Assembly (NCBI GenBank): GCA_024695935.1
Contig: JAILHH010000014.1
Location: forward strand, 53,057-117,056
DNA: 64,000 bases
DNA from: Acetatifactor sp.
Lineage (GTDB): Bacteria; Bacillota; Clostridia; Lachnospirales; Lachnospiraceae
Direction: 5' to 3'
Each line of letters begins with the position of its first letter. Position 1 is the stretch's first letter. Under the pieces are notes generated by a model. The model was given only the letters and a program-made list of their open reading frames with translations. It was not told the origin of the DNA and made no database searches. The translations under genes were made by a program, and so were the position numbers. This document shows, one piece after another, positions 16,926 to 26,000 of this stretch.

Positions 16926-18959
16926 TTATTCGATAATGAAAATACTTAAGTTTTCGTTGATCGCATCCACCGCATCGGATACGGATGTAGAAGCCTTGTA
17001 AACTGTCTGTGAAGAATCGGAAACACCCTTTGCGCTCTCCGTAACATGTTCTACTGTATCGGAGATCTCCTGGGTCGTTGCCGACTGTTCCTCTGAAACA
17101 GATGCCATATTTGTGGCAACATCGTTTACTCTGTCCATCTTGTCCGCCATCTCTGTCATGGTCTTTGATGCAGAGGTAAGCTCGGTAGTGATCTGATGGA
17201 AAGTATCTGCAGCGGTATTAACGCTGGATGCAGAGTTATTGATAAGCTCTGTATTAGCCTCTGACTTAACCGACAGATCCTTTACCTTGACAGACATGTC
17301 TCTGATGATGTCGCTGATCTTCTTTGTAGCATCTGCAGAGTTGTTTGCAAGATTTCCGATCTCGGAAGCAACAACCGCAAATCCGCGTCCTGCCTCTCCT
17401 GCTCTTGCCGCCTCTATGGATGCATTCAGTGAGAGGAGGTTTGTCTGGGTTGAAATCGACTCAATGAGGTCGACGATCTGAGTGATCTCATCCGCAGCTT
17501 CGTCAACGCTCTTAACGGCATCTGCCATGTCGCCCATGGAAGAAACGATGTCATCCATGCTGCTTGCCACGTTCTGCATGTCAACCTGTCCGTCTCCGGC
17601 CTTGGTAACAAGTGTAACCATGACATTTTCCACATTCTTTTCATCGTCCACCAGATCCTGAACGGTCTGGGCAAGGAGTGTTGCATTCTCAGCAACATCT
17701 GTAACGGCATCTGCCATGTTGTTGATGTTCTCTCTGATCTGCTCCATGGATTCTGACTGCTCGCCTGCTGCCTCTTCAAGGGCCTCGGCTGTCAGTTTGG
17801 AATTCTGTGCGTTCGCACTGAGAGTATCGCTGGTCTCCTTGATGTTGCCGATGGTACCTCTCATAGCTGACACGAACTCATTCATGGATTTGTTCATGTA
17901 TGCGATCTCATCGTTACCTTTGTCATCTATATTAACCGTAAAGTCACCGTTTGAAATATTATCTATGGTCTTTGTAAGGTTTTCAACAGGTTTCTTGATC
18001 ATCTTGTTGAGTACAAAGATCATGATAAAGATGATGAGGATTAGACCTATGATAACAAGTGAGAACACGATCACGATCATCTTGTTGATGGTACTGAGCA
18101 CTTCATTTACAGGTGCATAGATAACTACGCTCCAGTCAGTTCCCTCTATGCTGACACTGTCGATATAGAAGCTTTCTCCGCCGGAGTTCATTCTGTAAAC
18201 TCCTCTGTCGGCGCTCCATCCCTGCTTTGCAAGGCCCTCTAAAACCTTGTCGCCTGTGGCGTCATAGATCGATGTACCGCAGACATCAATATTTTTATAT
18301 GCAAGGATCTGTCCTGCCTCTGTGATGGCAAGTGCTCCGCCTGTCTTGTAGAGAGGATCCCTTGTAAGAGTCTCCTGGAAAGAGCTCATCATAAGGTCTG
18401 CACCGAGAACACCTTCTCTGCCGTCCTTTAAATAAATATGTCTTACGATAGTGGAACAGAGTGCTCCGGAATCGTTATCGAAATAAGGTTCATCATAGAA
18501 ATAGAAATTGCTGTCATTGTGTGACATTGCAAGCAGATACCATTCCTTTGAGAACAGATCATATTCCGGTCCCGGCTGCCAACCTGTGGGAAGCAGGAAT
18601 GTTCCGTCATTCAATGCCAGATATACACCGGAAGGAAGCATATCATAATCGCCCATGGTGCTCTTTAAATAATCAAGGATCGCATCATCGTCTTCAAAGT
18701 CTATGGCTTCCAACGCGTCTCCTACACCGCCGGCATAATACATTGCCACATCCATATTGCCTTTCAAAACGTCCGAATAATCCTTTGATAATCCGTTAAG
18801 CGAAGAATAGAGAAGTGTCCGTGTAGATGTACTTACAAAATAATAAATTATAGCCAGGATAACTGCCAATGATACCACGATCAAAGGCATTAAGATCATT
18901 AATACTTTACCGCTTACTGTTTTTTTTGAAGAATTCTTTACTTTAGCTTTGTTGCCCAT
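16926..18959 (-). CDS. Methyl-accepting chemotaxis protein with dCache sensor
   Basis: This 677-residue membrane chemoreceptor has a first membrane helix at about 19-43 and a long extracellular double-Cache-like region at about 50-285 ([37 protein letters not shown]). A second helix lies at 293-318, with HAMP to about 372. The methylated coiled-coil signalling domain ends at 677. Its hairpin tip reads [20 protein letters not shown] then [15 protein letters not shown], which binds CheA and CheW. No chemotaxis genes are nearby. The ligand is unknown. Its terminator lies before lysA, so it is a single-gene unit. Confidence 0.94.
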   Translation of the reverse strand: MGNKAKVKNSSKKTVSGKVLMILMPLIVVSLAVILAIIYYFVSTSTRTLLYSSLNGLSKDYSDVLKGNMDVAMYYAGGVGDALEAIDFEDDDAILDYLKSTMGDYDMLPSGVYLALNDGTFLLPTGWQPGPEYDLFSKEWYLLAMSHNDSNFYFYDEPYFDNDSGALCSTIVRHIYLKDGREGVLGADLMMSSFQETLTRDPLYKTGGALAITEAGQILAYKNIDVCGTSIYDATGDKVLEGLAKQGWSADRGVYRMNSGGESFYIDSVSIEGTDWSVVIYAPVNEVLSTINKMIVIVFSLVIIGLILIIFIMIFVLNKMIKKPVENLTKTIDNISNGDFTVNIDDKGNDEIAYMNKSMNEFVSAMRGTIGNIKETSDTLSANAQNSKLTAEALEEAAGEQSESMEQIRENINNMADAVTDVAENATLLAQTVQDLVDDEKNVENVMVTLVTKAGDGQVDMQNVASSMDDIVSSMGDMADAVKSVDEAADEITQIVDLIESISTQTNLLSLNASIEAARAGEAGRGFAVVASEIGNLANNSADATKKISDIIRDMSVKVKDLSVKSEANTELINNSASSVNTAADTFHQITTELTSASKTMTEMADKMDRVNDVATNMASVSEEQSATTQEISDTVEHVTESAKGVSDSSQTVYKASTSVSDAVDAINENLSIFIIE

Positions 18960-19103
18960 AAATATGTATTTCTCCTTCCTGTTTTTGTTCGTCGATGTGC
19001 TTTTTTTGAATATTCTCCCTTAGGCGCTCCTATGAAAACATTATACAAAAACAGGTACAAAGATGGGATTTAAAATATACGCAAAATCATACGTTTTTTA
19101 CGC

Positions 19104-19130
19104 AAAAAACCCCCTGATATCTCAGGGAGC
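19104..19130 (-). terminator. Terminator after the beta-helix lipoprotein gene
   Basis: CCCTGA and TCAGGG flank a TATC loop at about 19112-19127, followed on the minus strand by GGTTTTTTGCG. It lies 30 bases past the stop codon. Confidence 0.8.
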
Positions 19131-19160
19131 TTTCTGCAATATTATATATCGTTTAAATAT

Positions 19161-20549
19161 TTAAAGAGTGTCATTCCATGCAGGCTCTTCGGACATTTCA
19201 CCGCTTCTGTCCTGAAAGTCTTCAGGCCTTTTTCCTCCAAAAATCTCAGGTCTTTCAGCGTCTCCGTTTTCTGGAAATTCTCCGCTGAAGCCCTCCGAGA
19301 AATCACCGTTTCCCCTCTCATCAAAAAAGCCCTCTATTCCGTCTCCGGGGCCGAACATTTGATATGTCATCTCCGTGATCTCTTCTCCGTTTACGATAAC
19401 GGTTCCGCCGTTGATCTTTCCTTCCACATCATAGTCAAAGGCAGAATTTCCGGTGATATTTATTTTTCCTCCGTTTATGTAAATACTTCCGTTTGTATCC
19501 ACTCCGTCCGTGTCACCGCTTGCCATGTTTATTGTGATATCACCGCCGTTTATCACGACCTGTGCCTCAAGCAATGAAGATTTTTCAGATGCATTGATGC
19601 CATCATCCGAGGCTTCTATCCTTATATTTCCACCGTTTATGATGACATTTGTTCCTTCGATACCTTCAGAGGCTTTTATATCCAGATCGCCGCCGTCGAT
19701 CACCGTGGATGTAGTGGCCTGAATGCCGTCATCCGAAGCATTTATGACAAAGGTTCCTCCACCGATATAAACATTTCCGACAGTATCGTCTTCGTCATTT
19801 TCGGAATGTATACCGTCTTTACCGCTCTCAATATCAAAGCTTCCACCGGCGATGCAGATGGAGTCATTGGCTTCGATACTGTCATTTTCGGATTTTATAA
19901 AATATGTGCCTCCGGTAAATTTTAAATCATCTTTTCCTGAGATACCCTCCCCTTTTGAGGATGTGATATTAAGGGTTCCCAATCCGTTAAAGGTGCAATC
20001 GTCCTTTGAATATATAACTGCATCTGCCGTATTTTCATCATCTTCCGCAAATTCTCCGGTGACAAGCATATTGTTTTCCGTCGAAGCTGCAGTTGTGATA
20101 AAGACTTTATCCGCGCTTTTTACATAAATGACCTGGCTGTCCGAATTTGTAACATTTACGCCGTCAAGGACAAGCTGCACTTTTTCATCATTAACATCAA
20201 CTGCTATGGTTGTGTCAATGGCTTCTCCGGAAATTACATAAACTCCGCCTTCCACGATATCCACATTCTCACCGCTTACAAGGCTTATTTGAGTGGCGCC
20301 TTCCGTATCCGCCTCCTGTTCCATGTCCCTGTCAGTAAAAAGGTCTTCCAAAACCACATCTGCAATGTTTGTGGTTTCTGAGTCACTGTTGTTTTCTTCA
20401 ACTGTGATCTCACTGCTATCGCCTGCATAAGTATCTGTCACCTTTTCCTCATTTTCCGCGTTGACCGCAGTACCTGCGCATCCGCTCAGTAAGAAAGCCG
20501 CCGACAAAAGAGGTAAAAGCATCTTTTTTATTGAATATGTTTTTTTCAT
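19161..20549 (-). CDS. Cthe_2159-like (DUF4353) carbohydrate-binding beta-helix lipoprotein
   Basis: The signal peptide ends in a lipobox (LLSGCAG), so the mature protein should be membrane-anchored outside the cell. After an acidic linker come many short repeats of the form INGGxxxI and GGTFxI (about residues 150-385). These are typical of a parallel beta-helix of the Cthe_2159 type, a family with a member reported to bind pectin. The last 80 residues are Gly/Glu/Phe/Pro-rich (FSEGFSGEFPENG, ERPEIFGGKRPEDF) and look disordered. No catalytic residues are evident. It stands alone between a chemoreceptor and the MMPL-like gene. Confidence 0.82.
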   Translation of the reverse strand: MKKTYSIKKMLLPLLSAAFLLSGCAGTAVNAENEEKVTDTYAGDSSEITVEENNSDSETTNIADVVLEDLFTDRDMEQEADTEGATQISLVSGENVDIVEGGVYVISGEAIDTTIAVDVNDEKVQLVLDGVNVTNSDSQVIYVKSADKVFITTAASTENNMLVTGEFAEDDENTADAVIYSKDDCTFNGLGTLNITSSKGEGISGKDDLKFTGGTYFIKSENDSIEANDSICIAGGSFDIESGKDGIHSENDEDDTVGNVYIGGGTFVINASDDGIQATTSTVIDGGDLDIKASEGIEGTNVIINGGNIRIEASDDGINASEKSSLLEAQVVINGGDITINMASGDTDGVDTNGSIYINGGKINITGNSAFDYDVEGKINGGTVIVNGEEITEMTYQMFGPGDGIEGFFDERGNGDFSEGFSGEFPENGDAERPEIFGGKRPEDFQDRSGEMSEEPAWNDTL

Positions 20550-20625
20550 TTATAAACACCTCCGGGTTATCACCTGTGATCAGTCTGTTTTATGTTTGTA
20601 AGAGGATGATATCCGATAAATGTGT

Positions 20626-22965
20626 TTAAACTATGTCCTTATTCTGACCAAAATGTGAAAGAATACCCCTTCGTAACCTGTCTCCAAAAAGCAAAAGCGC
20701 AGGAGTCACAAGGTCGGAAAACAGTATCATGCATAAAAAGATCACAAAAAAGATCGCAAAATATTCACCCCAAATACTCTTTCCAAAAATTTGAAAGCCT
20801 CCGACGCATGCAAAAATACAGATCATATCCGGTATCAGAAATACTGAATTTCCCGAATAATCACTGTCTGCAGACAAAAAAACATTCCTCCCCGCAAAAA
20901 GAGCTGATAAGCATAACAAAACTATGATAAATACAGGATAAAACATGCTCTTTCCAAGCATCCCGCATATCCCTGTGCCGAGAAAATAAGCCGTAAAAAA
21001 CGAAATGCATATCATAACGGGCTTTATTATGGATCCAAGAAGTATTGCGGCGATAAATATAAGGCCTGCCCCGATTATCATAGGCAAAAGCGGATATTCG
21101 AAATCCGCCATTTTCTTTATATCCGCCGCGACCACATCAAGGCCGATGATATAATGATCATCCTTCATGGACCTGTCCATGGTCTTTTTAATATTTTCAA
21201 GCCTTGAAAGCCTGTTATCCAAACTGTATTCATCACCGTCAAGGGACTCTGTCAGGATCAAAGCCCTGGAATGCTTCTCTCCCGTAAAGAGCTTCTTTGC
21301 GCTGTTTAAGGTTTCCCTCGCCTCATGGAGTGCTACCCCCATTTCGCCTTCCATGATCATGGAAAAAGTATCTGATTTCATCACATGATCGATTATATCC
21401 TCTATCCTCATTCTCCAGCCGGGGATATACTCCTGCTCTGCAAAATAGGCCGCATATACAAGGCCCACAGCCTCCTTTGGAAGACCGGAAAACTCCTCCG
21501 ACAGAAAATCCGAAAGCTCATCAGCACTGTAAGCGGCCTCATTTACAACAGAATCTGCGATGTATGAAACTGTCTTTAATGTGTCTTTTTGGGATGAGAG
21601 CACGGTTGAAACCAGGAATGGATTATTCAAAAAATCTAGAAACTCCTTTACGCTCATCTCTTCTTTCCCCGAAAACCAATATACCAACCCGGTAATACTC
21701 TCATTTAATCCCATCAATGAAGCCAGATCTTTAGATGACCTTTTCTCTGTCAGGGACGTTTCTTTAAAGAGCCATCCTTTATCATATAACAGAGCCATAT
21801 TATCCTCTCCTACCATGGAGCGGATCATTGCATTTTGCTCTGCTTTTTGGATCACAAATCCGACGAATGTTTCCAAAGTCATCTCTTCCGCTTCCCTGTT
21901 ACCGTAGGCGTCATAGATCACGATTTTTATAATATCTTCATCGATTCCCATTTCCTTTGTAAATTCCGCTAGTTCCCCGGACTTAAAAGGCCTCTCAAAA
22001 ATATTTGCACGTGAAAGCACCCTTGAAACCTTAGGTGTTTTGTCCAGTTCTTCACTCAAAGAAAGCATCTTTTCCTCATCCGAATTTTCATATACCATGA
22101 GGAGCACATCTTTAACCGATATATCTGCTGTGGTAAATCCTTCAAAGTTAAATAAGTTTCCACCCATATTCTTTATGGGAAGATCATATTCAAACTTAAA
22201 GCTTTTTACGTAAAATAAAGAAAAAACGATGGATCCCAAAATGATCACCAAAAAAACGGGATAGATCTTTTCAAATTCTGAGATCCTTTTCTCCAAGGGC
22301 TTTAATATGGAATCCTTTCCCGTCTTTTCAAGAAGTTTTCCACATGCCTTGAGGCTTAAGGGTTCTGCCACAAGGGCCACAACCAGACTTATGGCTATTC
22401 CTTTTATGGAAACCATACCGATCTCTTTTCCAAGATCTGACCTTAAAAATATCATTACCATAAAGATAAAAACTTCAGGAAGCGCACATGTTAATAGGCT
22501 CTTTAAACTGTTTATCATTACCTGTTTTACGTGAGTACCTAGGTCTCTATCTTTTTCGTATTCCCTAAACGTTATCACAAAAAACGGGAATGTGAAAAGC
22601 GCCTGTAATACTGCGCAAAACCCGGTTGTAAAAAAGGACAGTTCCTTAAAAAGACCGTTACTTACAGCTCCCAAAAAAACCGATATACCGCAAAATGCAA
22701 AGGAAAATAAGGGTTCCAGATAGGACGAGCTAAGTAAAACCGCTATACCTACAATGACAAGTGCCGCAATTATCCACCCCCAGACAGGCAGGATCTTAAT
22801 AACCGTCCGGAAAATATCCATCTCCGCCAGTTTTTTTTCAAAGGCATCCATTGCCTGACCGATATCATCAAATTCGCTCCTGAGTATTCCTATGCCTTCC
22901 TGAAGTTTTGAATCCCTCGGAAGATATTTTGTCAGATCGTAATTTATGCTTCCCTGTATAAACAT
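20626..22965 (-). CDS. MMPL/RND-type membrane protein, shortened at the N-terminus
   Basis: This resembles Firmicute MMPL-family transporters but is incomplete. It starts at SINYDLTKYLPRDSKLQEG, a stretch that normally follows the first membrane helix. After only about 50 residues it enters the next membrane bundle, so helix one and most of the first exoplasmic domain are absent. The segment that usually carries the AIDYAI aspartate reads LQALFTFPFFVITFREYEKD. The second exoplasmic domain and last six helices look present. GAGGGAAGA precedes the ATG, only 16 bases beyond the terminator of the upstream gene. No promoter fits in that gap. It may be a non-transport relative or a decaying remnant. 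Confidence 0.75.
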   Translation of the reverse strand: MFIQGSINYDLTKYLPRDSKLQEGIGILRSEFDDIGQAMDAFEKKLAEMDIFRTVIKILPVWGWIIAALVIVGIAVLLSSSYLEPLFSFAFCGISVFLGAVSNGLFKELSFFTTGFCAVLQALFTFPFFVITFREYEKDRDLGTHVKQVMINSLKSLLTCALPEVFIFMVMIFLRSDLGKEIGMVSIKGIAISLVVALVAEPLSLKACGKLLEKTGKDSILKPLEKRISEFEKIYPVFLVIILGSIVFSLFYVKSFKFEYDLPIKNMGGNLFNFEGFTTADISVKDVLLMVYENSDEEKMLSLSEELDKTPKVSRVLSRANIFERPFKSGELAEFTKEMGIDEDIIKIVIYDAYGNREAEEMTLETFVGFVIQKAEQNAMIRSMVGEDNMALLYDKGWLFKETSLTEKRSSKDLASLMGLNESITGLVYWFSGKEEMSVKEFLDFLNNPFLVSTVLSSQKDTLKTVSYIADSVVNEAAYSADELSDFLSEEFSGLPKEAVGLVYAAYFAEQEYIPGWRMRIEDIIDHVMKSDTFSMIMEGEMGVALHEARETLNSAKKLFTGEKHSRALILTESLDGDEYSLDNRLSRLENIKKTMDRSMKDDHYIIGLDVVAADIKKMADFEYPLLPMIIGAGLIFIAAILLGSIIKPVMICISFFTAYFLGTGICGMLGKSMFYPVFIIVLLCLSALFAGRNVFLSADSDYSGNSVFLIPDMICIFACVGGFQIFGKSIWGEYFAIFFVIFLCMILFSDLVTPALLLFGDRLRRGILSHFGQNKDIV

Positions 22966-22980
22966 ATTCTTCCCTCATAC

Positions 22981-23018
22981 AAAGATCCCGATATTGCCCT
23001 TAGGCCATCGGGATCTTT
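22981..23018 (-). terminator. Terminator after the 1748-aa c-di-GMP gene
   Basis: A perfect 12-bp stem (AAAGATCCCGAT at 22981-22992, ATCGGGATCTTT at 23007-23018) lies 13 bases past the stop, with a short T-run on the minus strand. Confidence 0.75.
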
Positions 23019-23031
23019 TATGTCTTTAATA

Positions 23032-26000
23032 TTATCTGTTCTTGTCCATCTTGTCCTTGTCGATCAAAAGAACATAGAATACATCCCCGTAGTACGGATT
23101 TTTCACGAGTCTGCCGTTATTGTACACATGCTTTACCAGGCCTGTCTTTGTAATGACTCTGTGCTCCACATACTCTCTGACCTCAAGTTCACTGTGATCT
23201 ATCTGACCCCGGATCATTTCTTCAACACTCTCGATATCATCCGGGTGAACTATACCTCTGAAGCTCTGACCGCTGAATTTCATAAAATCATCGGCATCAT
23301 CGCATTCAAACAGATTGATCAGTTCATCGCTGACATAAAGGATCCTCTCATCCCCTTCAGCCTGATATACCAGGATGGCGCCGGGCATATTTTCCGCAAC
23401 ATTCCTGAAATTGAAAGCAAGCTGAGTTCTGTTATGAAGCTTCATATCCGGTGAATACTGTAAAAATCCGTGTTTGCCCTTGCTCTTTACCTCATAGAGC
23501 GCTGCATCCGCCTGCTGGAACATAAGGGTAAAATTATCCGCCTGAGCCGGATATTCCGAATAACCTATGGAAATACGGAACAGACGACTCTCCCCCTTTA
23601 TGAAAAACTCATGCTTCATCCTTGAGAGTTTCTTGATCTTTTCCTCCGCACCCTTGGCTGTGGTGTTTTTTAAGAGTATACAGAATTCGTCTCCGCCGCT
23701 TCTTGAGACGATGGCATTCTCCATAAATATGCTTTCCATATCCCTTGCCAGGTTTTTCAGCACATAATCACCTATCCAGTGACCGTATACATCATTTATC
23801 AGTTTGAAATCATCTATGTCCAAAATGACCATTGTACAGGGAGAATTGACATTATCATTTATATATGCTCCGAACTCGCTCCTGAATCCCAGCCTGTTTA
23901 CAAGCCCTGTCAGTGCGTCTATGGTATTGATCTTGTTAAGCTGACTTAAGAGTCTGTCGTTTACTATCTTGTTGGAGATAAAGAAAGAAACCTCTTCCAC
24001 AAGTCTCTTGGTGTTGATCATCTCATCATCCCGATAATTGTCCACACCCACGAAGCCCTTGATCTCACCGTTTTCATAAAGAGGTGCCATGATAAAGGTC
24101 TCGATTCCCCTTGCTTTTAAGAATTCGTATACAAGAGGTCGTTTGTCCCTGAGTTCGTTAAGATCCTCCAAAACGATGCTGTTATCGGTTCCAAGAGCGC
24201 CTTTAAGGTTTGCAAAATTCCATGCATCTCCTATCTCTCCGGCTCTCACATTCTTTTCTATACCCTCGGAGCACCACTCATAAACGGCATTTCCTTCATC
24301 GTTTATTATATAAACTCTGTCAGGATTTACAGTCTTTCCAAGTTCTTCGAGCGTCCTTCGGATAGCCACATCATAATTGATATTACTGTTCAGGTATCTG
24401 GCGATTCGAATGATGGCATTATCCGTAGCCTGACCTCTGGTCAGCATCTCACGCTCGTTTACCTCATCATCCACAGGCCAGAATACCATATTGGCACATC
24501 CGGGAATTGTGGATGTGGATGCGATAAATCCCACCCAGTGCGACACTGATTCCTCGTAGGCTCTGCCGCTTATGACCTCGCCGTTTGCGGCTCTGGATAT
24601 GTAATTTAACCAGTTGCGATCCATCTTTGAGAACAGATTTCTGTAGCTGTTGCCTATCAGTTCCTCCCTCCGTAGGCCGGCCATTTCACAGTATTTTTTG
24701 TTGACATACACATAGATCAGATCCTCCGGCTCATCCGAATTATTCTTATATACCGGGCGGACCACCATATATGGAAGCGGCATATCCCTGTAGGAATCAG
24801 GCAGTTCCTGTACGATCTGCTCATCCAGTGAAGGCATATCATTCCTGCTCTCCTGCTTCTCCACAAGGCTTAGGAATGCATGACTGATCACATTCTGCAT
24901 GCTGCTCTCCTCAGACCCCTTCACCAGTCCGTAATCGGCCATAACGGTGCATGCTTTACCGTCGATCTCCGTGATGGATTCTATCTTTTCCACACATTTG
25001 ACCGCAAGTTCTTCCATCTCCTCGCCGGATACGCCTTTGTCACATACTGCGAAAGTGCAATTGTTGGTTCTTGCAAATGTGCATCGCTTGTCATAGGTAT
25101 CCGTAATGCAGTCCAATACCATCTTATCAAGCTTATCTGCCACATTTTTACCGTGTGTCATGTAGACATTGGAATAGGACGGTACCTCTATCAACACAAG
25201 GGTATAATCCACATTGTTGATCCTCAGGTTATCGTCATATCCCTGCACTGCCAGATACAGACCTCTTATGTTTACCAGGTTTGAACCCGGCTCCGCAAAG
25301 AGAGCATGGCGGATTTCCTCTCCGTTTGAGAGTATGCCGTCCGCATCCATGAAATAACCTATGAGTCCCTCAATCTTGCCGTCTTTATAAATAGGGAATT
25401 TGGTGGCGAGAATATTTCTCACCATTCCCTTTACCATTACCTGTCCGGCCGAATTTCTTATGATCTCACCTTTTCCGATGACAGTCTCCTCATCCGATTT
25501 ATAAGGCGCGTCATCGGGATGCCACCTCATATCCTCGTCGGTCTTTCCCACAATGGCATCCAGAGAACTGAATCCGTAATAATCCAAAAACGACTTGCTG
25601 GCTCCGACAAATCTCCTGTACTTGTCTTTCCAGAAGAACTTAATATCCGTTGTCTCCATGAGACTGTTCCACAAAAGATCGCTTGATGAAGCATAATCCC
25701 CAAATCCGTTTTCTTCTATATCGTTTAAATATGACTCATAGGGACCGATGGCATGCTTTGCTATTATGAGCATGTTCTTTTCCTGATTTGTCTCAAGTGG
25801 CTTTATGCACAAAAGGATCTTTTCAAAATCAGAACCTACCAGTGATATATACAGAAACTCGGTCCAGATCCAGCTGCCCTTCGCAGATTTGATCCTGAAA
25901 AACTCTGAAAAATGACCCTTATTTGTGCTGCGGAACTTTTCCTGAATATAAAATGTGTCATGAAGCCTTTCATACCGTTTCCTGTCTGCGCTGAAAATGA

